The notes beneath the pieces are model-generated. The model saw only the letters and a program-made list of their open reading frames with translations. It made no database searches and was not told the origin of the DNA. Below, piece after piece: positions 12,288-23,324 of a stretch of 64,000 nt of DNA (position 1 is the stretch's first letter; each line of letters opens with the position of its first letter). The stretch is from Climacium dendroides (Eukaryota > Streptophyta > Bryopsida > Hypnales > Climaciaceae): positions 28,413,538 to 28,477,537 of the forward strand of contig OX467091.1 in the NCBI GenBank assembly GCA_950106755.1, written 5' to 3'. Made by a program: the position numbers and the translations under genes.

Positions 12288-15200
12288 TGTGGGAATCCGG
12301 AATCCGGAAACGAATCAATAATACAAGAAGTAGGTGCAAAAAATAGAAAAAAATCAAAAATTTATAGTTAGAACGTGATTTTTGGACCAGAAAGCTTGAA
12401 TTAGGAAATAAGCGTTCCGGCACAACCCGTAACCAGAACTTATCTGGATCCGGAATCTGGACTCACCCGGAACACAGGAACCTACCGTATAGGTCTCGTA
12501 GCTACGGAAGTAGGATACCGTTAATACAACGGACTTGTAGCCGTTGTCCTTAAGCCTGTAAAAAGACGGTTTAGTATTTAAGCTGTCTTCCTAGGGTTTT
12601 CCTCTTCACTTTCCTGTTCTGTGTTTCTGAGACTGATTGTGTGAGTAGTTGAGAGAAAGAGTGGTGAGTTAGCGACTAAAGTAGAGCTACTTTTCTCTCG
12701 TTCTGACTTAGATCTTATGGCATTCGGACCAGTATGGAAGGTAGCGGTATCTGCCCGGGTTATCTCTCCGGCCATTCCAGATAACTCGGAACCACATAAG
12801 CAGTTAGAAGAGGATTTAACTAAGTTAGGATGTGTCGGTCTACTACACCGACCATGGAACCTCAAGAGTGAAGATATGATTCAAGAGCTACTCCACGGTG
12901 TTCCGAATGAGTATGGGCTCACTTTGAGAGGGCGGCCAGTTGCGTGGACCGAGGACATCTAGGCGGATGTCTATCAGCTCCAGAAGAGTGGGAACAAGTT
13001 AGCATCGAGAACGGACCGTTTTGTAGCTGGAAAGTTCACTAGGTCTGCAAACCCTAAGGATGGATTCGCTATCAACGAATGCAAGGACAAGAGACATAGG
13101 CGGATACTAGAGTTTCTGATTCCGATCTTGTATCCGGAAAAGCCAACACGGGTTACCATTACGGTGGCCAATACTATCTTTGGGGCTATGGAGAACCGGG
13201 TAGTGCACTGGGGTAGGGTCATAGCCGGGATAGTGGCTAAATTAGCGGATCACGTGACCCGAGCAAAGGCGAGTCCAGTTAGTACCTACTTGTATCATCT
13301 GTACCATCAACAGGAACTTTTGAGTGCAGCGGAAGTAATCCAGTATGACACCGGAAAGGCGATCCTGTCATACGGACTTTCCGGGGAGGAGGCGGAAGAT
13401 CCGGTCGAGTCTGATCCAGAGGAACTTCCTGAGGAACGTCTGATCGATCCGAGGACCAAGAAGAGGAAGTCAACCGATCCGAGGTCATGATCCAAGCCAC
13501 AGACGATGGAGAGGGGGGAGTCTAGCAAGGGATCTGAAATGGAAACGGAATCCGCATTTTTCAATGCGGGGCTCGAGTGGATACGTGAAGCCAAGGTACT
13601 CCATGACGGTCTGTCGGATTTGGTGATAGATACTGCGGAAGTTTTGAAGGTGGAGCCGGATCAGATCGTGGAAGCTGTCAAGCGATTGCCCAAGCCGGAA
13701 GATATAGCAAAGAGGGAGGAGCGGATCCAGGAGTTGGAGGCGGAACGGAACCAACTCCAGGCCCGAGTAAATTGGGCGGAAGGGGAAATGGCAGCTGCAA
13801 AAGAGAAAGAGAAAGAGGCTCTCGCTGTGGTCAAGAATCTATCCGGAGCAGTCAACATCAAGGCCGACATCATCACAAAAGCTGCCTTGTTTGACTTGAA
13901 GATGATATCAAAAGGCCACATTACCGGAACTAAAGTAGTAACCATCCTCGTAGACTTCACTGCGAGGATAGAGCGAGTTTTGAAGGAGATCTAGCAGTTA
14001 TTGGCGGCTATCGACCCAAACCATGCGATGGATTTCTCCACCTTTCGGGAACTTCCTTTTGTCTTAGGTACCCCAGGGAAACCAATGGCGGATCATGCAA
14101 CCCGGATGGAGGGATTGAGGGGGATACTTACACCAGCCAAGCCTTCCGCCAACAAAATGCGGATGACAGAGTTGAATTTGAGGCTAGCTTCGGAACCGGA
14201 ACCTGAGTCTAGCGCGAAATTGGTTCCGGTGCCATCCAAATTCTTGACCCCGGAAGTCCTCATGTCCCAAACAATGCCGAACTTGATGACCGGATCATTC
14301 AAGGTTCCGGGACAGCAAGTCAAGGGAGATCTCATCAACCGGATCGGTGGAATGACCAATCCGGCTCGGACTAATTCGAAAGGATTTGTGCACATGCAAG
14401 AGACCACGCCAGAGAAAAGAAGCGAACCCGCAACATTGGAGGATACAACACCAGAGAAGGAGAAGGAAGTTCAAGTCATCGAAGATTCTGAGGAGGAGAG
14501 TGCCTACTCCACTTCCGGAACCGAAGGCGACAGCGATCCGTCTCCCGCAACGCGCCATATCCAGACTCGGGCCACAACAAAAACCACGCCAGCAAAGAAT
14601 ACGAAGGGGACGCCTACCAGCCAAGTGGGGAGCCGTTCAAGGAAAGGACGAAAGCCAAAACATTAGAATTCGTAGGAAAAGAAGTATAGAATCCGGAACG
14701 GGTTTCCGAGCATGGACCCGGTTTCCAGAATCTGAGGCGGATAGTCAGGAAATCCGGCAATCTTGGACGGTAGTTAGTAATCTTTTCGGATATCCTGGGG
14801 TTTTCAGTGATTGGTTGCCTGGATTTCCGGGTTTCCTTTTCAGGCTGTTAGGAGTTGACTTTGGGTTTTTGTATTAGTATTTTAAGGGCAGGCAAGTTAG
14901 TTGTCTGCCATTCCATTCTACTCCATTCCGTTTTAGTGCTTTCACGTATGTATTACAATTCTCTTTTCTTAATCTAAGTCAACTAGGATACCTCTAGCTG
15001 CACTTTTGCTTAGACAGGGTCTTTTGGCTGAGTGTATGCATGTGTGTGTATCCTTGTACTAGAGAAAGAGAAAGGAGGGAGAGGAGGAATCTAGATCTTG
15101 GGCTACTGATCTCTTGGTGTTGAGCTGAGTGGGAGGAATGCGAACTGAGTAAGGGAGTGTAAGTGTGACGTGCTTTTAAATTGCCGGAACGGCAATCCGG

Positions 15201-15842
15201 GTAAGAAGGTAGAGGGCCCTGCGAGTCCAGAACTAGGAGGGTTCTGTGCGGAGATAAGCAACCGCCAAAGGAAAGGAACTCCCGCTACTTCGGAAAGTCT
15301 ACCAACCTCCCCCTTGGTACATTGTCTTCCCCTTGAGACTCTATTCCTTTGGATCTATGAGTTTGGATCCATCGTTGTAGTAAAGAGAGGTGTGAAAATT
15401 GCTCTATGTGACTTGATTCCGGATCAACCAATCCGGAAACTGTGAGAGGATACTCCTCCCTCCTTCTACAGCTGTGTTGTCTTGGGTGTGTTGTTTAGTA
15501 GATTTAGAGTATAGAGAGGATAATTGCACAAGTGGTGAGTCCCCACCCCTTTCTAGATCAAGGGCGGACCCTCTGAGGGTAAAACAGAGGCAACAAAAAC
15601 CAGTGACGGAAGAAAGACGGAACTTAGTTCCGGAGGTATCCGGATCCGGAACAGAATCCGGAATGTACTAAGTTTCCGGAATAAAGTAGGGAAGTGAAAG
15701 AGGGGGATTAAGTGAGTAGTCACAATCCGGATGCTTCTAACTCAATCGATATCTTACTAGAAGTTCCCTGGAACAATAATTCGTGTCATCTTGCAACCAT
15801 TTATCGTTGTAAGGATACTTACGGCTAACTGCGCGTACGATA
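12288..15842 (+). mobile_element. Copy A: solo giant LTR-like unit, 5-bp TSD GTTGT
   Basis: The unit starts TGTGGGAATCC at 12288 and ends GCGTACGATA at 15842. The last triplet is ACA in copy D, so a C-to-T change is likely here. It is flanked by perfect GTTGT duplications at 12283-12287 and 15843-15847. It is 3555 bp and matches copy D (36647-40147) in inverted orientation over its full length. TGT...ACA ends with 5-bp target duplications are those of an integrase-inserted LTR. No second LTR or internal region is present, so a solo LTR is the simplest reading. TATA-like strings lie before the ORF (near 12573) and after it (near 14874). Confidence 0.75.
12717..14666 (+). pseudogene. LTR-internal ORF, copy A (plant transposon-protein-like domain), three stops
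   Basis: One frame of about 650 codons starting MAFGPVWKVAV and interrupted by TAG at 12960-12962, TGA at 13488-13490 and TAG at 13992-13994. Copy D has Trp at the first position (TWADVYQ) and Arg at the second, so both stops are transition mutations; the third corresponds to Gln. Residues about 20-215 form a globular domain with an EKPTRVTITVANTIFG motif and a KASPVSTYLYHLYHQQELL motif, reminiscent of the 'putative plant transposon protein' domain found in some Ty3-type elements. Then come an acidic linker, a coiled-coil-like stretch (RIQELEAERNQLQARVNWAEGE falls within it), an IITKAALFDLKMI motif, and a basic tail ending RKGRKPKH. Function unknown; the charged tail could bind nucleic acid. 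Confidence 0.7.
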
Positions 15843-16403
15843 GTTGTAGTATGAGAGAAACGTATGGGGGGTCTTTGTGTAACCTGTGACCCGGATTGCC
15901 ATCCGGATTGCTGTGAAGGACCAAACCGGATTCGGGTTAGTTAGGGGATTAGCGAATAGGAGAGTGGGTCTTCAGCAACTATAAGTTACGGAAGGAGTGG
16001 TGAGCCTACCACTCTCAAAAGCAAGCGGCGAACCCTCTGATGGTAAAACAGAGGCAAAACTAAACCGGGTACGGAAGGGTGGATTGGAACGGATCCGCCT
16101 AGGAGGACACTTAGGACCGGAAGTTGTAGGGTCCTGAGTTGGGAAGTTAGCCAGTAAACCGGAAAACTAATGAAACCGGAATTAGTATAAAATTTGGTCA
16201 TAGTCTTCCGGTGGGGTTTTGGATGTTCCGGTTTTCAGAGGTAGAACCGGAAATTAGAATTTAAGGGTTAATTGGGTTTAGCTCCTTGTTAGGGTTAGCT
16301 ACTTCACAGGATCTCGTGGATTCGATCTTTAGGGTCATTTTGTTATGCTCTAGAGTGATTTTTGTGAGTATAATAGGGAAATTGCTTACTCTGTGCTGCG
16401 ACA

Positions 16404-16415
16404 ATCTTCCCTTGG
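16404..16415 (-). other. Polypurine tract candidate next to LTR terminus
   Basis: On the minus strand CCAAGGGAAGAT directly precedes the LTR terminus TGTCGCAGCACAG. That is where a polypurine tract should stand if the LTR on the left is the 3' LTR of the minus-strand gag-protease element. It is short and could be coincidence. Confidence 0.4.
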
Positions 16416-16463
16416 AGCATACTCTAGCACGGCGTTAGAGAATCTGAAATCTGCTTCTGACCC

Positions 16464-18690
16464 TTACCCAAATGAGTCCACAAAATAGGAAGCCGTAGAA
16501 TCTTCCAGATCTGACCCATCAGAGGTGTAACCATGTGAATCACTAGTTTCTCCTAAATGATTCTCTATCACCCATGGGATTCGGATAGATGGTTTCCCTA
16601 CTACCAGTTCCTTGGCTCCCCAATCTACGAGCACACGAGCGGAATACAACCAAGGTCGCCCGAGTAACATTGGAAAAGGTCTTCCTTTGTTGACACGGAT
16701 GACGACATAGTTCAGCAAGTAATCCGTACCTCCAATCCGAGTTGGAACTTCTGATAGTTTTCCAACCGGATTTACTCGGGATTGATCTGCTATGCGGAGA
16801 ACTTGATCTGTGGCTTCAAACGTAGTGAGTCCTAGATCAAATGCCGTCTCCTCCAGCATTAAGTTCACTCCAGACCCTCCATCAATAGGAACTTTTGGAA
16901 TTGAGCACCCTTCTATCTCCACAGTGACCTCTGGAGCCCCGGCGTCTTCCCAATACAAGAAGTTCACTGCTACGGACGGAAGCTTCACTTTTTTCCTCCG
17001 TTTCCGTGTCCAAGCATCTCGGATCAACTTCTGGTAAATCACGTTGTCATGGACGAGCTGTCCAATCATAACATTTGCCTTTTGATCCTTAATATCTTGA
17101 AGAATATCATATTCATGTGCCTTAACATCCGGATTGATAATCACAGGAATGTCACTGAAACTCACTTTCTTCGGGATAGGCACCGTCTTGGGTTCAGTGA
17201 TTTCAGTCCGCACTTCGGCACTAATATCAATCGAAATCCGATTCTTGCTCACCCCTTCTTCCGAGTGAACTTTCTCTGGTTCCGTACTTTGGCCCACAAG
17301 AATTAAATCAGAATCACTACTAGATTCCGATTTCTTCCTATGCTTCTTCTTCCTTCTTCTTAAAGACGGTTCTGACTGATTCCGGGTGGAACTGCAAGTC
17401 GATACCCGATTCACAACGCTTACTGTTCATACTGGCAACTCCACCTCGCACCGTTACTTCTCAAGATTCTCCGTTCCAACTGTATGACCATAGTTGAGTG
17501 CGGTCTACTCCCTTGGAAGAATTTGCACTTGCTTGTATACAGGCCTCAGCTGCAACGGTTTCGGACATTGCTCTTCCGAATGTCCATATTCCTAGCAGTT
17601 TTGGCACAGAAGAACCCGCGGCACACACTGCCCTAGGCCCCTAGTCCCTTATTTGGACAGTTGTTGGCATAGTGTCTTGGTTCTCCACAACCATAACAAA
17701 TAACCACTTGTCTATCCGGATAAGCAGATGTTCGTATAGACGGTTGCATCATCATACCTTGACTTGGTCCTGGCAAGAAGTTCCGGCTCAAAACGTTCGA
17801 CTGGATGGGAATCGCAACTCCTTTTCCTCTGCCATAAGTTGGTTGAACTTGATAGACCTCGTCTTCTTCCTCACCCATCATGGTGTAGAATACCTCCTCT
17901 TCTGGGTAAACATAATGGACATGCTTCTGGGGAGGCCGCTGACATTCGCTCGGGTAATGACCCGGCTCTCCACATCTTCCGCATCAGACATTGGCTCGTA
18001 AAGTCGGAACAATCCGTCTCGGTTTCCGGTTTTCCGCAAGGTTGACCTTGATTGCTTCTAACGACTGCTGGATGCTTTTCATCATATTCTTTGAATCCGC
18101 ATCTTCGGCCTTGACTTTCACCACTGTCTTTCCCCGTGAACTCTTTAATTTAGACATCCTGCAAACTAGGAGCAATTTCAGTGGTCAGTTTCTGGATCAA
18201 AGCCTTCACCCGCTGTCCATACTTCTGCACAGACTTTGATGGCTTCATTGTGAGCGTGCTCAACCGGCCTAAAACTCTACCCTCTCCTCCTACTTCGCGG
18301 AAAGCTTGTAGAAATTCCGTTCTTAGTTCGACTCAGTCACCACGGATAGGATCCGTGATATCTTGGTACCACTTGAGAGCTTCTCCCTTCAGTAGTCCTT
18401 GGAAGATCCTTCTCTTTGTTGCTTCATTCTCCTGGTTGGCAACCGTAGTGGACTCAAATTCGCACATCCAATCATCTGCATCTTCACTGCCATCACCCTT
18501 AAAACGCTTATACCTCAACCGGATCATATTGTCTTCGTTTGACATAAGATCTTGCCTTTCCGGTTCCTGTTCTCGTAGAGGGGACTGTTCTTGTCGTAAG
18601 TCCTCGTCCGCCTCGCCAGATACAAGTACTAGTACTGGCTGATCGTCCGGATTTGACGAATCCGGGTCACTATGACCAGGTCCTGACGAA
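16464..18690 (-). pseudogene. Ty3-type gag-protease block, frameshifted, no pol
   Basis: On the minus strand, a gag domain lies at about 18545-18180 (FKGDGSEDADDWMCEFEST, then an LKGEALKWYQD motif). A TGA at 18333-18335 sits where the family has Trp. It is followed in other frames by two CCHC zinc knuckles: CGRCGEPGHYPSEC near 17940-17985, and CYGCGEPRHYANNC within 17633-17881. The open frame 16464-17414 carries a retropepsin: PIDGGSGVNLM holds the catalytic Asp in the plant-typical DGGS form, and PMLLGRPWLYSARVLVDW is the C-terminal protease motif. The frame ends about 60 bp before the LTR terminus, so reverse transcriptase, RNase H and integrase are absent. It resembles gag-only non-autonomous elements. 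Its strand is opposite to the ORFs inside the flanking LTRs. Confidence 0.75.
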
Positions 18691-18699
18691 CCTTCCGAT

Positions 18700-19936
18700 A
18701 GCAGACCCTTCCGGAGAAACCAACGAGGGTGACAATCACCCTAGGGAATACCATTTTCGGTTCCCTGAGTGGAACCCGGAATGTGGATTGGGCCCAGATC
18801 ATTTTTGATCTGGTAACCCAGCTCATCGAGAGGGTAGGAAAGAGTAGGGCTACACCCATATGCCCGTACTTGTACCACCTGTACCACAACCATCAGCTCT
18901 TGACGAATGATGAGGAGAAGGAGTGGAAGGCTTAGGGAGCTCTCCTGAAGTATGGGGAATCAAAAGAAGACGATGAAGCGGAATCGGTTCCGGATTCGGA
19001 TCCGGAAACGGAGGAAGAGGAGGAAGAGTTGATGTCGCCAATCAAGCGACAGAAGACAACTCCTCCCCATGGGTGAGGAACACCTCCACGTCATGGCCTG
19101 TCAACTCCAGATGAGAAACGGAAGGGTGTTACGGAGGAAGAATTGGATCCACGGATCCATTCAATAATTTGATTGGCATTCTTTCCAGTGTCCGAGCGGA
19201 TTGGGAGGTGAAGCATCTGTCCCTGCAAGTGATCAAAAGACTGGTGGATGCGCCGCCAGATAACCAACTACCAGCAAAGGTAGCCGACTATATCACCGAT
19301 TCGGTCGAGTACCGGAGGCAGGCGGAAGAAGTAATCTGACTTCAGACAGAGGCGGATACCTTGAAGGCAGAAAATCTCGTCCTGAGAGAAGATGCAGCCG
19401 CCATGATGGAGATAGCAAAGGAAATACGACGGGTAGCGGACCAAGTGAAGGACATTCTTAGAGTATCCGGGGCGGCCGCCACCAAGGCCAAGCTATTCGA
19501 CAACGAAGTCCATAAGGAGAAGAAACTATCCGGTGCTAGGATAGTAAGGATTCTCACGGACTACGCGGAGCGGGTTGAGACGACGGTGAAGGAGGCACGG
19601 ATTTCTATACACCAGATTGAAGAGAGCAGTCGAAAACTGATGGGAGCTAAGGAGGTCCCTCTATCGGAGCTCTCACTACCAGAAGAGTTTCCGGATGTGA
19701 CAGCTGTTGAAGAGGGGAAGGATAAGACTTCCAAGCCCAAGATGACTGCACAAGCGTCTATATCGGCAAACACTCCAGAATCCGCCATCGATCTGGAATC
19801 CACACCCGATTCTGGTCAAGCCGATCCAGTTCCAAAACTTGTGGATGGGGAACGGAACCGGAACCGGAACCTCACTGAAATCTTCGAGGGGATGGAAGCC
19901 GAGCCGAAGAGTCCTACCTTAGGGTTAGGATTGTAG
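18700..19936 (+). pseudogene. LTR-internal ORF, copy B, truncated with stops and a frameshift
   Basis: Begins mid-protein at PEKPTRVTITLGNTIFG and lacks about the first 140 residues of copy A. TAG at 18933-18935 replaces the Gln of copy C (KAQ), TGA at 19074-19076 replaces its Arg (NRGTPP), and TGA at 19337-19339 is a third stop. A frameshift lies between about 19100 and 19154. The C-terminal half is open from 19361 to 19936 and keeps the AATKAKLFDNEVHKEKKLSG motif and the ERNRNRNLTEIFEGME segment shared with copy C. Confidence 0.65.
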
Positions 19937-21203
19937 ATAGTAAAAGTTTGTACATACTAGAGGAATTAGATCGGAACCAGATTCTATCCGATAGTAGATA
20001 GGTAGGTAGGATCGGAAGTTTAGCCGAAAAATGCAGCTGGATTCCATGACGCTTTTTGCCTTTTTGCACTTTTTTGGTTTTGTATATAAACCTGCCCTGA
20101 GAAGGGGAGGGAGAGAAAAAAAGTCTTCTTTTGCAAAATTCCTAGGGGTCCTCTATTTTTGCTTTGCTGTTGTATGTCTGTGCCATGAGAGTTGTGTCCC
20201 TGTTGTATGATCAGAAGTAAGGAGAGCAAGGAGGGAAGCTAAGAATTGACATTTTCTCCCCTTGGTGTATTTTATTCTTCAAGTTTCAGTGTATGTGAGT
20301 AGGCATTAAAAGAGTTGGGAGTGCGCTTTAGTTCCTTAGCATGTCTAGAGTTTGAGATTCCGGGTGAGAAAACCGTTCTTAGGCTAGGCGGATAGGGAGG
20401 AGATTCCCTATTTGCGCTAGAACTCTTAGGTGGGAAATCCAGGTGAGTGTCCGATCTCCTATGAGGTCTTGCTGCCATATTTGGTAAATGGAATAGCTTT
20501 AGTAAGTGTTGGAATGGACGGGTTCACTTGTAACCACCTAACTTCGCACGGATTGGAGAGGGTGCCCAAGGTCGTTGTAGTATTAGAGGATCGTACGAGG
20601 AGTCTTTGTGTGACCTGCAATCCGGATTAATACCCAGGTTGTTGTGAAAGACCAAACCGGATCCGTAGTAAGTAGCAGATTAGAAGATAGAAGAATGGGT
20701 CTTCAGCCACCATAAGTTACGGAAGGAGTGGTGGGCCTACCACTCTAAAAACCAAGGGACAAACCCTCTAATGGTAAAACAGAGGATAAATTAAACCGGA
20801 TGGTATCCAAAAGAGTACCGTTAGATTGGAACGGATCGGTCTACAAAAGTGAACAGGATCGGAGATTATAGCCTCCTGGGGTTGTGATTGTTGTTCAGAC
20901 CAGATAGTTGGTAGAACCGGAATAGTGGGGGGAAGTTGTAACAACTCATATTTTTTATTTTTATTTGTTTACCTTTTTGAGTGGACCGGAAATTAGAAAT
21001 AGGTCTCCGGATTCATCTAAAGAGAGAAAGATAAATCCAAAAATAGTCACAAAAGGACCTTACGGAACTAATCCGGTTTTAGGTAGAAGCGGATCGGATT
21101 ACATTTCCAACCGGATTCTCGTTGACCGGATTGGAGAGAACCGGATGTCAAGAACCGGACCGGATATCCGACTGGTCATAAAGACAGTTCAGGGCGTCAG
21201 GAC

Positions 21204-21211
21204 TATATAAA
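21204..21211 (+). promoter_or_regulatory. TATA box candidate upstream of the LTR-internal ORF, copy C
   Basis: TATATAAA preceded by GGACTA and followed by GCTTGACCC; correct strand and plausible distance for the ORF starting at 21526. In copies A and D a weaker TATTTAAG stands at the comparable place, about 140 bp before the ATG. Confidence 0.45.
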
Positions 21212-21525
21212 GCTTGACCCTGCCCATTTTTAAGTCTCTGGTTTTCCACGTGTTGTCATTTCCTGACTTAGCGCCTGATGTTTTTCCGTTTACCGTGGCA
21301 AGGAGAGAAAGTACAAGAGGGTCTAGAAGTGAGTGAGGAGTTTGAGACGGGGAGATCTCCTCCGGACACGAGTGGGTGAGACATTGAATGCGAGCAGTTA
21401 CGGAACAATGAGAGACTGAGAGTGTAAGCGCGCCAAGAGGTTGGTTTGCAGGTAGAACGGAATATCAGAGTGTGAGCACGCCCTTGTTAGGACCGTAGAG
21501 AGTGAAACCGGGTAGAGCTACCCTC

Positions 21526-23196
21526 ATGCCACGGCTGAACCGAAAGAGAGGCTCTGGTACCCCGCCCTCGAGTAAAGTCAAGCTTAGGAAAGTGGTTTCG
21601 GTCATGCCGACCAAGGAACCGGAACAGGGAGAGCTCAGAGAGGATTTATCGTTGATGGGTTGTTAGGGGTTATCTTTGAAACTTTAGGGTTTCAAAGATG
21701 AGAGGATGGTTAGAGAAATCCTGAGTGGCGTATCGAATTAGTTCGATAACACTCTGAGAGGGAATCCGGTCCAATGGACCGAGGCTTTGTGGCAGGACGT
21801 ATACGGATTCCGGCCAGGAGGACTCGGGCTTGCCAGCCGGAAGGATGATTTTGTCCAGGGCAAGTTCGGAAGTATAGTGAATCCGAAGGACGGCTACGCG
21901 GTAGAAGACTGCCTTGATGACTGGAAGCGTCGCTTGCTCTAATTCCTGGTTCCGGTTCTGCATCCGGAAAAGCCCACCAGGATGACTATCACCTTGGCTA
22001 ACATGATCTTCGGAGCGCTAAGCGGAACCCGAAAAGTAGACTGGGGCCGGATCTTCTTTGATCTAGTGTCCCAGCTTACTACCAAAGTGGGGAGAAGTAG
22101 GGCTACCCCATTGTGCCCTTATGTGTACCACCTCTACCAGCAACAGGAACTGCTGACGGAAGTGGAGCTGAAGGTATGGAAGGCCCAGGAGCGGACCATG
22201 AAGTACGGTGAATCCAAGTCCGACCAAGAAGCGGATTCCGGAAATGAAACCGAGGAGGAGGAAGAAGAAGAAGAGGAGGAACCGTATGTTCCCTCCAAAA
22301 GGCAGAAGACCACACCGGCTCGGAATCGAGGAACGCCTCCGGGTCACCCGCGGCCGCGCAAAGAGGATACTCCAACCGGACCGGATGTGGCATCCGGGTC
22401 GGGAACCGGAGATCCGTTCGACGAGTTGGTCGGGATCCTCTGCGGAATCCGGGCGGACTGGGAAGTTAAGAAGCGGACGCTCCAGGAGATCGCGGAATTA
22501 AATGGAGCGGAACCGGATAGTCAGTTACCGCAGCGGGTAGCTGAGTGTGTCATCAATCCGGATGAGCTCCGGAAGATGAAGGAGGAAAGCAAGCGGCAGC
22601 ACGGTGAGGTGGACACCCTCAAGGCCGAACTTTTCGCCTTGCTCGAGAACGCCAACGCAACAAAGGAGATGGCGGAGGAAATGAAGAGGCTGGCCGTAGA
22701 GGTGAAGGACGTGCTCGGAGGACCCGGAGCCGCGATCACCAAAGCGCGCCTGTTCGAAGAGGAGGTGCACAAGGACAAGAAGATATCCGGAACCAGGGTG
22801 GTGCACATCCTCACTGACTTTGAGGAGCAGATGGAGAAGTTCCTATCCAAGGCACGGGAGTCAGTGGACCGGATCGTGGAGAGCAGCCAGAAGTTGACAG
22901 AGATTCCGATCCGGCTCTCTGAAATCTCTCTTCCGGACTTGTTTCCGGAAGACGTAGCTCATGAACCGGGAAAGGACAAGATGCCCCAGTCCAGTAGGAC
23001 ACAGAAGAAGACGCCCTCAACCGGACCACAGCCGATCAATTTAGACTCTCCGGAAACTGAGGAAGATCACCCGGCTCCACCTCCGGATGGGGAACGGAAC
23101 CGGAATCTCAGTGAGGTGTTTGAACAGTTGGAGAGGCCTGATGAGAACCCTACCATTGGATCCCGAGTGTATGAGACGAAACAGGAAGGGTTGTAA
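21526..23196 (+). pseudogene. LTR-internal ORF, copy C, best-preserved C-terminal half
   Basis: One frame from ATG 21526 (MPRLNRKRGSG) to the stop at 23194-23196. In-frame stops at 21664-21666, 21685-21687, 21739-21741 (all TAG) and 21940-21942 (TAA) fall in the first quarter; the 404 codons from 21982 are uninterrupted. The TAG at 21685 aligns with Trp of copies A and D. The domain motif EKPTRMTITLANMIFGALSG, an acidic E-run (about 22250-22280), a coiled-coil-like region and an AAITKARLFEEEVHKDKKISG motif are in the order seen in copy A. Function unknown. The 404-codon part could still be translated from its first ATG at 21982 if transcribed. Confidence 0.7.
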
Positions 23197-23316
23197 GAGT
23201 AGGAATTATAGAATAGGAACCGGAATAGAACCCGGTTAGGATTTATAGGTAGGACCGGATTGTCAGCGCCTTCAGAGGCGGAAATCATATATTCACTTTT
23301 TGCTTTTTGCTTTTTG

Positions 23317-23324
23317 TATATAAA
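23317..23324 (+). promoter_or_regulatory. Second TATA box candidate, downstream of the LTR ORF
   Basis: TATATAAA followed by GCAGTCTCTGAG. The same element stands after the ORF of copy B (20083-20090, followed by CCTGCCCTGAG). In each case it is about 1 kb from the LTR terminus once copy C is removed from copy B. Conservation suggests an LTR promoter reading on the plus strand, which conflicts with the minus-strand gag. Confidence 0.4.

Larger units (their letters stand above)
11979..16403 (+). mobile_element. Truncated giant LTR, split by copy A (parts 11979-12287 and 15843-16403)
   Basis: 11979-12287 matches 23478-23790 and 15843-16403 matches about 23790-24343, both collinear and in the same orientation, so this is one LTR 3' portion interrupted by the 3.55-kb copy A. 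It ends in TGCTGCGACA at 16403, the same terminus as copy C (24343) and copy B (24555, TACTGCGACA). The portion with the internal ORF is missing on the left. Immediately beyond the terminus comes the broken gag-protease block on the opposite strand. Confidence 0.75.

Noticed and set aside
22063..22850. Minus-strand frames opposite the copy C ORF
   Set aside because: The plus frame aligns to copies A, B and D in order; the minus frames are shadows.
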